Assembly (NCBI GenBank): GCA_017303895.1
Contig: JAFLBF010000001.1
Coordinates: 1 to 64,000, forward strand
Direction of reading: 5' to 3'
Source of the DNA: Bacteroidota bacterium
GTDB taxonomy: Bacteria > Bacteroidota > Bacteroidia > 2-12-FULL-35-15
DNA length: 64,000 bases
The notes beneath the pieces were generated by a model. It saw only the letters and a list, made by a program, of their open reading frames with translations. It ran no database searches and was not told the origin of the DNA. This document shows, piece after piece, positions 53,245-63,405 of this stretch. Each line of letters opens with the position of its first letter. Position 1 is the stretch's first letter. A program made the position numbers and the translations under genes.

Positions 53245-55177
53245 ATGAAACATATCAACTTACAAAAATTAACATTTGCCGGATTTCTAGTTTCAATAGG
53301 AATTGTATTTGGAGATATTGGCACTTCCCCACTTTATACGTACACCGCAATTATTGGCTCCCAAACAATAACCGAACTAATTGCCCTAGGCGGAGTTTCC
53401 GCTATCTTTTGGACACTTTTTTTTTCAAACAACTGTAAAGTATGTTTTTATAACATTGCGGGCAGACAACAAAGGCGAAGGTGGAATTTTCTCCTTGTAT
53501 ACCTTGATTAGAAAGTACAGGAAATGGCTGCTGTTCCCTGCAATTGCAGGAGGAAGCTTTTTATTAGCAGATAGTATTATCACTCCACCTATTTCTGTTT
53601 CATCAGCCATGGAAGGCTTGAAACCTCATTTCCCGGACATCCCAATCATCCCTTTAGTTATTTCTATTATAGTTATATTGTTTTTTTTACAACGCAAAGG
53701 CACATCGTTCCTAGGTAAATTATTTGGCCCAATTATGATGCTTTGGTTTACAATGATCGCCATTTTAGGTTTAAGCGAATTAATTGGAAATATTACCGTT
53801 TTAAAAGCCTTGAATCCGTATTATGCCTACAAGCTATTATCGGAGCATCCCGGAGGATTCTGGTTATTAGGCGGAGTATTTTTATGTACAACGGGGGCAG
53901 AAGCCTTGTATTCGGATCTGGGGCATTGTGGCAGAAAAAACATTCAAATCAGCTGGCTTTATGTTAAAGTATGTCTCATCTTATGCTATTTTGGACAGGC
54001 AGCATGGTTATTAAAACATGTTGGAACACAGCTTACTGATGTTAGTCCATTTTTTGGCCTGGTACCGGCTTGGTTTATTTTTCCGGCAATAGCTATTGCA
54101 ACCGCTGCAACTATTATTGCAAGTCAAGCTTTAATTAGTGGCTCCTTTACCTTAGTAGCCGAAGCCATTCGTTTAAACTTATGGCCAAAACTAAGAGTCG
54201 TTTTTCCTACAAATGTAAAAGGACAACTGTATATCCCTACGATCAATTGGCTGCTCATGTTTGGTTGTATCGCTGTTGTATTATTTTTTAAAGAGTCTAA
54301 AAATATGGAAGCCGCCTTTGGATTATCCGTAACATTAACAATGTTAATGACCACCATTTTGCTGAGCTTTTATTTATTTACAAAAAAAATCAATAAAATA
54401 GCCATCTATACATTACTCCTGATTTTTTTGAGCATTGAAAGCATATTCCTGATAGCCAACCTTAAAAAGTTTACGCATGGAGGCTGGGTTACATTGCTTT
54501 TAGGCTTGATCATTTTTAGCATCATGTATATATGGCATAGAGCCGGAGAAATTAGAAAAAAATTACAAAATTTTGTTCCATTAGAAAAGTATATTCCAAT
54601 CTTAAAAGAATTAAGTGTAGATGAAAAAATTCCCAAATATGCTACCAATCTGGTGTATCTAACCTCATCAAACAATAGCAATCTGATTGAAGAACGCAGT
54701 ATCTATTCAATACTTTACAAACAACCCAAACGAGCCGACATTTATTGGTTTGTGCATATAAATGTAGTTGATGAGCCCTATAAAATGACCTATAAAACAG
54801 AGGTTATTGCAAAAGAAGACATCGTTTGGATAACATTTAACTTAGGATTCCGGGTAGAACCTCGAATAAATTTATTGTTTAGAAAAGTAGTGGAAGAAAT
54901 GGTGAACAATAAAGAGGTAAATATTAATAGCCGTTATAGCTCATTGGATAAACACAATATAACCGGAGATTTCAGATTTGTTGTGATGCAACGATTTTTA
55001 TCTTTTGAAAACGAGCTCTCACTTTCGAATAATTTTATCCTCAAAGCATATTTCTTATTAAAGAAAATAAGTTTACCCGATGAAAAAGAGTATGGTTTAG
55101 ATTACAGCAATGTTACCATTGAAAAGTCACCTCTTATTCTTAGTTCACCCAAAAATATAAATCTAGTTAGAGAGTAA
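53245..55177 (+). CDS. kup: Kup-family K+ uptake permease, broken by +1 base in a T9 run
   Basis: Inner-membrane K+ symporter. Frame 1 from the ATG at 53245 encodes FAGFLVSIGIVFGDIGTSPLYTYTAIIG up to FWTLFF, then runs out of family similarity and stops at 53511. Frame 3 continues the family exactly: QTTVKYVFITLRADNKGEGGIFSLYTLIRK. Removing one T from the nine-T run at 53417-53425 restores one 643-residue protein. Later motifs (ADSIITPPISVSSAMEG, GAEALYSDLGHCGRKNI, QALISGSFTLVAEAI) and the C-terminal cytosolic domain are intact. It could be a pseudogene, an assembly error, or expressed by slippage. Confidence 0.85.
53417..53425 (+). repeat. T9 homopolymer at the kup frameshift
   Basis: Nine consecutive T inside kup. 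Eight T would keep the frame (CTT TTT TTT CAA ACA ACT). Homopolymers of this length are prone to slippage and to sequencing error. Confidence 0.85.
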
Positions 55178-55179
55178 AA

Positions 55180-56313
55180 ATGTCTGAGCAGGAGGAAAAA
55201 GAAAAAAATGTTGAATATTTTCTCGACTTGATCAAAAGATCTAAACGGGGAAAATTTAAAATTTATATTGGCATGAGTGCCGGTGTAGGGAAAACATTCC
55301 GCATGCTTCAGGAAGCACATAACCTGCTAAAAAACAAGATCAATGTTCAAGTTGGATTTATTGAAACACACAATCGATTAGAAACAAAGGCCTTGCTTGA
55401 AGGGCTGCCAATGATCCCAAGAAGAAAAGTGTTTTACAAAGGGAAGGAATTGGAGGAAATGGATGTTCAGGCAATTATTAATGCACACCCGGAAGTAGTA
55501 ATTGTTGACGAATTAGCACACACCAACATCCCTGGATCAAAAAATGGAAAACGATGGCAAGATGTAGTAGAACTGCTCGAAAACGGGATCAATGTAATTA
55601 GTGCTTTAAACATTCAACATATTGAAAGTTTAAATGGTGAAATTCAAAAAATAACCGGCATTGAGGTACAAGAAAGAGTACCCGACAATGTTCTTAAAAT
55701 GGCGAACGAGGTTGTGAACATTGACCTAACGGCAGATGAATTAATAAACAGACTAAAGGAAGGTAAAATATATGATGTCACTAAAATAGAAACTGCATTA
55801 AAGAATTTTTTTCAATCTGAAAAGATCTTACAGCTAAGAGAATTAGCATTAAAAGAAGTGGCATCCCAAGTAGAACGGAAAATTGAGTCGGAAGTACAAT
55901 CTCCATCAAAACTTCGACCGGAAATGTTTTTAGCCTGCATCAGCTCCACGGAGACATCAGCCAAAAAAGTGATCCGGAAAACTGCACGCTTAGCTTCCTA
56001 TTACAATTCAAAATGGAAGGTGCTTCATATAGTAACTCCCCGTGAGGATAACAACAAAATATCTCTTTCGAAACAAAGGCATTTGATTAATAATTTTAAA
56101 TTAGCTACGGAATTAGGGGCCGAAGTCATTCAGATAAAAAACAACAATATTGCTAAAGCAATTTTTGATACAGCAATGGAGAAAAAAGTGACAACTATTT
56201 GTATAGGAAAACCACAATTCAGCCTTTTGAAATCTATCCTAAGCAATACAATTATCGATCAATTACTAATTAAACTAACGGGGTCAGACATTGACCTGAT
56301 AATAATTTCATGA
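55180..56313 (+). CDS. Stand-alone KdpD sensor (KdpD domain plus Usp domain)
   Basis: 377 residues equal to the N-terminal cytosolic part of KdpD only. Walker A GMSAGVGKT (about 28-36), VVIVDELAHTNIPGSKNGKRWQDVVELL, GINVISALNIQHIESLNG and VPDNVLKMANEV are KdpD-domain motifs; the C-terminal third (about 240-377) is a universal-stress-protein-like domain (ACISSTETSAKKVIRKTARLA). The four membrane helices and kinase domain of classical KdpD are absent. The stop overlaps the ATG of the kinase gene (ATGA), so it works with the next protein. Confidence 0.93.
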   Translation: MSEQEEKEKNVEYFLDLIKRSKRGKFKIYIGMSAGVGKTFRMLQEAHNLLKNKINVQVGFIETHNRLETKALLEGLPMIPRRKVFYKGKELEEMDVQAIINAHPEVVIVDELAHTNIPGSKNGKRWQDVVELLENGINVISALNIQHIESLNGEIQKITGIEVQERVPDNVLKMANEVVNIDLTADELINRLKEGKIYDVTKIETALKNFFQSEKILQLRELALKEVASQVERKIESEVQSPSKLRPEMFLACISSTETSAKKVIRKTARLASYYNSKWKVLHIVTPREDNNKISLSKQRHLINNFKLATELGAEVIQIKNNNIAKAIFDTAMEKKVTTICIGKPQFSLLKSILSNTIIDQLLIKLTGSDIDLIIIS

Positions 56314-58010
56314 TGCAGTTAAGAGTAAAAACTAAATTAAGTTTAGGCCTGGGCTTTTTATTTGTTGTAATTATTCTCATCGGAAGCTTGGGTGCATTTT
56401 ACATTCACAGCATTGCCAAAGAATCCAAGGAGATATTAAAAGACAATTACGAATCCATTGTGTACTCAAAATCTATGCTTGAGATTATAGATCTATATGA
56501 TGGAGATAGCAGCACTTTTTTCAAACGATTTGAACCTATATTAATCCGTCAAGAACATAACATTACTGAAATAGGAGAAAAAGAAAATACTCAAATGCTA
56601 AGGGATCTCTTTGCTGAAACCCAAAGAAAAGGAATTAATTCTACAACACTTTTAAATCTAAAGAAAAACCTATACAGCATTACGGATTTAAACATGCAAG
56701 CTATTCTTAGGAAGAACAATCAAGCCCAGTTAAGTGCGGATAGAGTATTGACATATATTGGTATTATTGGTGGAATTTGCTTTGTAATCGTATTTACTTT
56801 CATAATTAACTTTCCCGGATACATTGCAAATCCGATCAAAGAATTAACCGAAAGCATCAAACAAATTGCCGGCAAAAACTATCACCAGCGACTGCATTTT
56901 AGATCGGGTGACGAATTTGGTGAATTAGCAGACGCATTCAATTCAATGGCAGAAAAACTTGAACACTATGAAAATAGTAATCTTGCAAAAATCATGTTTG
57001 AAAAGAAACGAATAGAAACGATCATTAACAATATGAAAGATGCTATTATCGGAGTAAGTGAAAATCGAATCATTCTATTTGCCAATATACAAGCAGCACA
57101 ATTACTGGGATTAAACGAAACAGATCTAATTGGTAAAAATGCCACTGAAGTAGCTTTAAAGAATGATTTAATGAGATTGCTTCTGAATAATGATCCGAAT
57201 GAAAAACCGATCAAAATTTTTGCTGATGGCAAAGAAAGTTATTTTAATAAAGATAGTATCTCCATTAAATCTGAGGGCAAATCCATAGGAGAAGTGATTT
57301 TATTAAAAAACATTACACAGTTCCAAGAACTTGATCTGGCAAAAACAAATTTCATAGCAACCATATCACATGAGTTAAAAACACCGATCGCATCAATAAA
57401 ACTAAGTTCAAAGCTTTTGGAGGATAGTAGAATTGGCGAATTAAACGAAGAGCAAAAACAACTAATAACGAATATAAAAGGAGATTCTGACAGGTTACTG
57501 AAAATTACAAGCGAAGTGCTTAATATGGCACAAGTAGAAACAGGAAGGATACAATTGAATTTCCAAAAAGTGGAGGCAAAAGAAATTGTTAAATATGCTG
57601 TTGATTCACTTAAATTTCAGGCCGATCAAAAAGGAATACAAATTATTCAGGAATTAGATGAATCACTCCCGCCTGTTAATGCCGACATAGAAAAATCAGC
57701 TTGGGTAATGGTCAATTTGTTAAGCAATGCCATTAGGTATTCACCTGAAAATGATAAAATTCAAATAAAAGTCATTTCAAAAGATAAGTACATCGAATTT
57801 TTAGTACATGATAATGGTAAAGGTATAGCACCCCAGTATCAAGACAAAATTTTTGACCGGTTTTTCCGGATCCCCGGCAATCCCAAGCATGGAAGTGGCT
57901 TAGGTCTATCAATAGCCAAAGAATTTATTTTGGCTCAAAAAGGCGAAATTGGTCTAAAAAATGATGGTCACCCGGGCACCACTTTTTACTTTCTATTGCC
58001 AATAGTCTAA
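56310..58010 (+). CDS. HAMP-PAS sensor histidine kinase paired with KdpD fragment
   Basis: 566 residues: membrane span (about 10-32), periplasmic loop, second span (about 150-172), HAMP (about 172-225), PAS-like domain (about 235-335), HisKA with phospho-His at about 352 (FIATISHELKTPIASIKLSSKLLEDS), HATPase_c (N-box MVNLLSNAIRYSPE; G-box HDNGKGIAP; HGSGLGLSIAKE). It supplies the kinase module missing from the upstream KdpD fragment. The expected partner is the NtrC-type regulator at 44054, 12 kb away, because no other response regulator is in the island. Confidence 0.93.
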   Translation: MMQLRVKTKLSLGLGFLFVVIILIGSLGAFYIHSIAKESKEILKDNYESIVYSKSMLEIIDLYDGDSSTFFKRFEPILIRQEHNITEIGEKENTQMLRDLFAETQRKGINSTTLLNLKKNLYSITDLNMQAILRKNNQAQLSADRVLTYIGIIGGICFVIVFTFIINFPGYIANPIKELTESIKQIAGKNYHQRLHFRSGDEFGELADAFNSMAEKLEHYENSNLAKIMFEKKRIETIINNMKDAIIGVSENRIILFANIQAAQLLGLNETDLIGKNATEVALKNDLMRLLLNNDPNEKPIKIFADGKESYFNKDSISIKSEGKSIGEVILLKNITQFQELDLAKTNFIATISHELKTPIASIKLSSKLLEDSRIGELNEEQKQLITNIKGDSDRLLKITSEVLNMAQVETGRIQLNFQKVEAKEIVKYAVDSLKFQADQKGIQIIQELDESLPPVNADIEKSAWVMVNLLSNAIRYSPENDKIQIKVISKDKYIEFLVHDNGKGIAPQYQDKIFDRFFRIPGNPKHGSGLGLSIAKEFILAQKGEIGLKNDGHPGTTFYFLLPIV

Positions 58011-58161
58011 TGGGCAATCATTGTTTGAGAACAAATAAAAAATCCAACTAAAAGGAATTCCCGGTGGGGATCATTAATACGACCGTATTTACATTACCTT
58101 CATCTCAAAAAACTAAAAACATCCCATTTTTTAATTATCTTCGAACCACCGAAGGTTTTTA

Positions 58162-58196
58162 AAAAAGCCCCTTCAAAAATTGGAAGGGGCTTTTTC
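58162..58196. terminator. Bidirectional intrinsic terminator, end of potassium island
   Basis: AGCCCCTTC and GAAGGGGCT pair around an 8-nt loop with flanking A- and T-tracts. It lies between the convergent kinase and OmpA genes. Confidence 0.87.
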
Positions 58197-60254
58197 TTAT
58201 TTACTTAAGATCTTGAATTCTGTTCTGCGGTTCATTTGTCGGCCTTCATCGGTATCGTTCGTTGCTATTGGTTGTTCTTCACCATATCCTACAGAGGTTA
58301 ATCTGTCGGCTGCAATACCTTTACCAATTAAATACGTTACAACAGCCTTCGCACGGTTGTCGGATAATTTTTTATTATAATCATCCGCTCCTTTTGAATC
58401 GGTATGTCCACCAATTTCAATTTTTAAGGTAGGAACATCCTGCAATAGTTTTGTTAAACGCTCCAACTCATTGGTAGATTCCGGACGTAAGGTAGCTTTA
58501 TCAAAGTCAAAGAAAATATTCTTTAAGATGATCTTGCTTCCTACTGCTACATTCTTCAACTCCACATCTTTTGTTACTTCCTGGAATGCTGCTGTTGCCG
58601 GAATATCAAAGTTCTCGGAATGGAACAGATATCCTTCTTTTTTTACTGCAATACCATAATTTCGTCCTGCAGGTAAGGATACTAAGTATTTACCTGTAGA
58701 GCTGTTGGAAGTAAAGGTGGCTACCACCATGTTCTTGGTATTATCGATCAATTCAATGGTTGCTTCCAATGGTTTTTTGGTCATCGCATCGGTGATCACC
58801 CCTTTTAAAATGGTTAACTGTGCTTCTTTGATCTGCATCACCGGAGCAATCACTGTTTCTTTTACAGGTGCTGTTTGGCTCGCCAATAAGTTATCTTCAT
58901 TGTTCATCACCATTGGTTTTTCAGGCCCAAGGAATGTAACCATGTAAATATCTTTTTCACCGTATCCGTTGTTGCTGATAGATGCATAGTATCCATGTTT
59001 ACCACTTGCAGATACCACAAAGAACACATCATCATCAGGTGTATTAACGGGATAGCCTAAGTTCTCAGGAGTGCTCCACACTTTAGTTGTTTCGTCATAT
59101 ACAGATTTGAAGATATCGTATCCACCCATGGTTTTGTGTGCTTGCGAACTGAAGTACATGGTCTTCCCATCAGGGTGAATGTAAACACCTTCTTCACCAT
59201 ATTTGGTATTGATAGCCGGTCCAAGGTTTACGGCTTTTCCCCAACGTCCTTTTTCATCCAATGTACTCATGTATATATCACGGTCGCCCATTCCATCCGG
59301 ACGGTTACTTACAAAGAACATACGCTTTCCATCTGATGCCAATGAAGCGGATGATTCGTGGTAATCGGTATTCACATTCTTATTCATACGCTCCGGCTTG
59401 CTCCAGGTATCACCTTTCAGATCACACTCAAAAATGTTCCCATTCCCTTTTTCATCAATATAGATCAAGAGTTTTTGTCCATCGGGCGCAAGCCCCATCG
59501 TAGCATCATGACCTTCGGTATTAATTGGTTTTCCTGCATTTTGAGCCGGTGTCCATTTTCCGTTTTTGTTAAAGGATACATAAATATCTTCAAATGGCTC
59601 CATTAATAATTCATCCATTCCACCACCTGTTGTTCCTGTTCTGCGGGAAGTAAACATCAATACCGATTCATCGGCCGAAATGATCGGACCATATTCCGGG
59701 AATGAAGTATTTACTTCGGGTCCCACATTATCAATGAACACACGGATCGGATTTTTAACCAACTCTTTTCCTGTATTACATTCTTCAATGTGTTTATTTA
59801 CATCTTCAATGATCTCCGCAAATTCGCTTGGTTTGGTAATGGTTGCCTGAAACTTTTTGAATTCTGCAATAGCTTTGTCCCATTGCATATCTAAATGATA
59901 GGCTTTTCCTAATACATAGTGGATCTGTGGATCAACATTCGGATTAAGTTCCAAGGCTTTTTCCAAAAATGGAATTGATTTTAATTTGTAGCTGGAATAC
60001 AAATAACATTTTCCGATCTTATAATTCAGCAATGCATTGTTCGGGTTGAATTTTTGTGCTAACAAATATGGATCCAATGCCTGACGGTAGAATACCGAAC
60101 CTTGTGCAAACAGGTCATCTCCCATTTCCAGATTCTTTTTGGCTTCTTTAAAACCATCCTTGTTATCCTTGAAATTATCTTTTGTGAATTCTACATTTTG
60201 CGCAAAAGCATTTGCTGTAAGTAGAATGGATAATATATATAGTATCTTTTTCAT
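58197..60254 (-). CDS. TPR-PD40-CRD-OmpA protein, PorE-like
   Basis: About 685 residues from the ATG at 60254 (MKKILYILSILLTANAFAQ, signal peptide). Order: TPR-like region (about 25-165), PD40 beta-propeller repeats (about 190-420; MFFVSNRPDGMGDRDIYMSTLDEKGRWG, MYFSSQAHKTMGGYDIFKS), carboxypeptidase-regulatory-like domain (about 470-560), OmpA_C peptidoglycan-binding domain (about 570-685; IEIGGHTDSKGADDYNKKLSDNRAKAV). This is the architecture of PorE, the periplasmic anchor of the T9SS, though many paralogues exist and the leader ends in AFAQ without a lipobox. A role in envelope anchoring is secure; PorE identity is not. Confidence 0.88.
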   Translation of the reverse strand: MKKILYILSILLTANAFAQNVEFTKDNFKDNKDGFKEAKKNLEMGDDLFAQGSVFYRQALDPYLLAQKFNPNNALLNYKIGKCYLYSSYKLKSIPFLEKALELNPNVDPQIHYVLGKAYHLDMQWDKAIAEFKKFQATITKPSEFAEIIEDVNKHIEECNTGKELVKNPIRVFIDNVGPEVNTSFPEYGPIISADESVLMFTSRRTGTTGGGMDELLMEPFEDIYVSFNKNGKWTPAQNAGKPINTEGHDATMGLAPDGQKLLIYIDEKGNGNIFECDLKGDTWSKPERMNKNVNTDYHESSASLASDGKRMFFVSNRPDGMGDRDIYMSTLDEKGRWGKAVNLGPAINTKYGEEGVYIHPDGKTMYFSSQAHKTMGGYDIFKSVYDETTKVWSTPENLGYPVNTPDDDVFFVVSASGKHGYYASISNNGYGEKDIYMVTFLGPEKPMVMNNEDNLLASQTAPVKETVIAPVMQIKEAQLTILKGVITDAMTKKPLEATIELIDNTKNMVVATFTSNSSTGKYLVSLPAGRNYGIAVKKEGYLFHSENFDIPATAAFQEVTKDVELKNVAVGSKIILKNIFFDFDKATLRPESTNELERLTKLLQDVPTLKIEIGGHTDSKGADDYNKKLSDNRAKAVVTYLIGKGIAADRLTSVGYGEEQPIATNDTDEGRQMNRRTEFKILSK

Positions 60255-60337
60255 GTTCATCATTTTTTGTTTGATCAGCCCTCTTTATATTCGAAATTAA
60301 TAGATTTCGTATTTTTTATTCGTAATTCGCTGGATGC

Positions 60338-61393
60338 TTACTTACAATCACCGGTATAGTTCTTCGCTGATTCAACCCCCAGCTCTATCGCTTTTTTCCA
60401 GTCGGCACAAGCACCGGCATTATCGCGCATCATTTCTTTGGCAATAGCACGGTTCAAATAAGCATATCCATAATTGGCATCCAGCTGAATAGCTTTGGTG
60501 CAATCATCAATAGCGCCTTTGTAATCTTTCAATTTGTATTTTGCTGATGCTCTGTTGTTATAAGCATAAGCATAATCTTTTTTCAGCTCAAGTACTTTGT
60601 TAAAGTCTTCAATAGCACCTTTGTAATCACCTGCATCTACTTTAGCACTACCACGGTTGTTGTAGGCTACATAATAATCTTTTTGCAATTTCACAGCTTC
60701 AGTATAGTCGCTGATGGCTGCTTTAAAATCGCCTTTTTTACGTTTAGCGCTGGCAATGTTATTATAAATGAATGCCAACTCTGAATTAGAGATCAATGCT
60801 TTGTTGTAATCACTGATGGCTCCATCAATATCATCGAGCATACGCTTAGCACTACCACGGTCGTTGTAGGCATAAGCATAATCCGGTTTTATTTTTACGG
60901 CAGCTGTAAAATCTTCAATGGCACCTTTGTAATCTTTGTGCTCGAATTTTATTCCACCACGATAATAGAAGGCTTGAGCATAATCTGCTTTTACTTCAAT
61001 GGTTTTAGTATAGTCAGCAGTAGCAGCGGCTTTGTCGCCCAACGCGTATTTGGCTTGTCCGCGACTGAAATAACTATCCGCATTTTGAGCAAGTGTTAAT
61101 GCTTTATCAAAATCGGCAATAGCGCCATTGTAATCTTTCATTTCAAACTTGGTAGCACCACGGTTGTAATAAGCACGTTCAAAATCGGCCTTTACTGTGA
61201 TGGCCTGATTAAAATTGATCAAGGCACCTTGAAAATTTTTCATTTTAAAATCTTCAATCCCTGCATTGTAAAATTTTTCGGCATCCTGTGAGCCGTCATC
61301 CAGCACTTTTGCTTTGATGATCGTGTCGGTTTGAGCAGAAGCAGTTCCTGCTAAAGCAATGACACAAACAACAGAAAAGAATAGTTTCTTCAT
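60338..61393 (-). CDS. Periplasmic tetratricopeptide-repeat protein
   Basis: 351 residues with signal peptide (MKKLFFSVVCVIALAGTASAQ). About nine tandem TPRs of 34 residues follow, each with the AYYNRGATKFEMKDYNGAIADFDKA pattern. The end, CADWKKAIELGVESAKNYTGDCK, is the usual cap. It is a protein-interaction scaffold; partners unknown. It is upstream of the PorE-like gene on the same strand, 83 nt away. Confidence 0.9.
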   Translation of the reverse strand: MKKLFFSVVCVIALAGTASAQTDTIIKAKVLDDGSQDAEKFYNAGIEDFKMKNFQGALINFNQAITVKADFERAYYNRGATKFEMKDYNGAIADFDKALTLAQNADSYFSRGQAKYALGDKAAATADYTKTIEVKADYAQAFYYRGGIKFEHKDYKGAIEDFTAAVKIKPDYAYAYNDRGSAKRMLDDIDGAISDYNKALISNSELAFIYNNIASAKRKKGDFKAAISDYTEAVKLQKDYYVAYNNRGSAKVDAGDYKGAIEDFNKVLELKKDYAYAYNNRASAKYKLKDYKGAIDDCTKAIQLDANYGYAYLNRAIAKEMMRDNAGACADWKKAIELGVESAKNYTGDCK

Positions 61394-61504
61394 TTTTATT
61401 CGATTTTAGAATAGCATAAATATACTAAGAATTTGGCATAAAAACAGGTCAATTTTTATACCAAAATACCTCTTAAATTATATGCAAAAGCCGAACAATT
61501 TGAT

Positions 61505-61512
61505 TAAGTTTG
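61505..61512 (+). promoter_or_regulatory. TAnnTTTG -7 promoter element of DUF885 gene
   Basis: TAAGTTTG, 26 nt before the ATG at 61539. Its position argues against the upstream ATG at 61482. Confidence 0.5.
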
Positions 61513-61538
61513 TGTTTATCATTTTATTAAAGGCTAAC

Positions 61539-63377
61539 ATGAATTTAACCATTTCAAAAGTATCCGTACTGGCACTTTCTCTAGCATTATTCAGCTGCTC
61601 AGAAGCCAAGAAAGAAGAAAACAAGACCTATACTCCCGAGGAGATCGCTCAGGAAACACAAAAAGCCAATGCTTTTTTTGACCGCGCCTTCGACCGCGAT
61701 GTGGATATGAGTCCGATGCGACAATCTATTCTGGGAATCAAAAAGGACTATGACAAATGGGATGATATCAGCGATGCTTTTGAGCAAAAGAAACTGGAGC
61801 TTACCAAAAATTATCTGGATTCTTTAAAACAGATCAATGTAGATGCATTGGATGAACAAGGGAAGATCAGCTACCGTTTGTTTGAGAACGATCTGAAAGA
61901 ACGCATCGATATGTTCAAATGGCGTTTTCATGAATACCCTGTCAATCAAATGGGAGGATTGCACACCGAAATCCCCGTATTCTTGATCAATATACATACC
62001 GTTGAGAACAAAAAAGAGGCGGAAGATTATATTTCCCGTTTACAAAAAGTGGATGCACTGTTTGCACAACTATTGGACAACTTAAAACAAAGTGAAGTCA
62101 AGAATGTCATTCCACCAAAATTTGTTTTCCCTTATGTGTTGAACGATTGTAAAAATGTGATCAGCGGAGCTCCTTTTGAAAAAGGGAAAGCTGCAGGCAC
62201 CATTTTGGAAGACATTACTGCCAAAGTGAACAAACTAAACGATGTGGATGAGGCAGGCAAAAAAGAGTTGATCAAAAAAGCAGAAGATGCATTGTTAAGT
62301 TCGGTAAAACCGGCTTACGAAAAACTGATCGCCTATTGGACGGAATTAGAGAAAAAAGCAACAACAGATGATGGTGCATGGAAATTCCCTGAAGGCGATG
62401 CATTTTATGATGCTGCTTTAAAACAAACCACAACTACGGATCTTACTGCCGATCAGATCCATGAACTGGGATTAAAAGAAGTAGCACGCATTCATGATGA
62501 AATGCGTGTGATCATGAAAAAAGTAAATTTCAAAAGCGATAATTTAAAAGAGTTCTTCGACTTTATGCGTACGGATAAACAATTCTATTATCCAAACACT
62601 GCTGAAGGCAAAGAAGCATACCGTGTAAAAGCAGTTCAGATCATTGATAGCATGAAAGGTAAATTGGATGGATTGTTTATCACTAAACCAAAAGCAGATT
62701 GTGTGGTAATGCCGGTGGAAGCCTTCCGCGAAAAATCGGCCGGTGGTGCATTCTATGAAGAACCAGCCATTGATGGTTCCCGTCCGGGCCGTTATTACAT
62801 TAACTTATACAACATGGCCGATCAGGCGATCTATCAAATGGAAGCATTGGCTTACCATGAAGGTATTCCGGGACATCACATGCAAATTGCCATTGCACAG
62901 GAATTGCAAAGTGTTCCTAAGTTCAGAAAATTTGGTGGTAACACAGCCTATGTAGAAGGATGGGCATTGTATTCAGAACTTGTTCCAAAAGAGTTAGGTT
63001 TTTATTCTGATCCGTATTCCGATTTCGGACGATTAGCGATGGAGTTATTCCGTGCAGCACGATTGGTGGTTGACACCGGTATTCACCGTAAAAAATGGAG
63101 CAGAGAAAAAGCGTTGGCTTATTTTAATGAGAACACACCAAATCCTGAAGGAGATAACAAAAAAGAAATTGAACGATATATTGTTTGGCCTTCGCAAGCA
63201 ACAGGCTATAAAATTGGTATGATCAAAATTTTGGAGCTTCGCGAAAATGCCAAAAAGAAATTGGCAGGCAAGTTTGATATCCGTGAGTTTCATGATGTAG
63301 TACTTACATCAGGTCCCGTGCCTATGAATGTATTGGAAGAAATGGTGAATGCTTGGGTGGATAAGAAAATGAAATAA
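61539..63377 (+). CDS. DUF885 zinc-peptidase-like lipoprotein
   Basis: 612 residues from the ATG at 61539 (MNLTISKVSVLALSLALFSC), with a lipobox ending LFSC. The catalytic-type motif YHEGIPGHHMQIAIAQE (HExxxH-like, DUF885 hallmark) is present, as are GGNTAYVEGWALYSELVPKELGFY and RAARLVVDTGIHRKKWSREKALAYF. Family members are predicted metallopeptidases. It is membrane-anchored in the periplasm or outer membrane. An M42 aminopeptidase gene follows after 28 nt, so a peptide-degrading operon is likely. Confidence 0.92.
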   Translation: MNLTISKVSVLALSLALFSCSEAKKEENKTYTPEEIAQETQKANAFFDRAFDRDVDMSPMRQSILGIKKDYDKWDDISDAFEQKKLELTKNYLDSLKQINVDALDEQGKISYRLFENDLKERIDMFKWRFHEYPVNQMGGLHTEIPVFLINIHTVENKKEAEDYISRLQKVDALFAQLLDNLKQSEVKNVIPPKFVFPYVLNDCKNVISGAPFEKGKAAGTILEDITAKVNKLNDVDEAGKKELIKKAEDALLSSVKPAYEKLIAYWTELEKKATTDDGAWKFPEGDAFYDAALKQTTTTDLTADQIHELGLKEVARIHDEMRVIMKKVNFKSDNLKEFFDFMRTDKQFYYPNTAEGKEAYRVKAVQIIDSMKGKLDGLFITKPKADCVVMPVEAFREKSAGGAFYEEPAIDGSRPGRYYINLYNMADQAIYQMEALAYHEGIPGHHMQIAIAQELQSVPKFRKFGGNTAYVEGWALYSELVPKELGFYSDPYSDFGRLAMELFRAARLVVDTGIHRKKWSREKALAYFNENTPNPEGDNKKEIERYIVWPSQATGYKIGMIKILELRENAKKKLAGKFDIREFHDVVLTSGPVPMNVLEEMVNAWVDKKMK

Positions 63378-63405
63378 GAAAATGTTTTTAATGAATTAAA
63401 ATAAC

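Noticed and set aside
54989-55177. Second frameshift near the end of kup
   Set aside because: The frame runs cleanly to 55177, and kdpD starts 2 nt later.
44054-58010. Potassium island as a mobile element
   Set aside because: No integrase, transposase, tRNA target or terminal repeats were seen; composition differs but boundaries look like ordinary operon ends.
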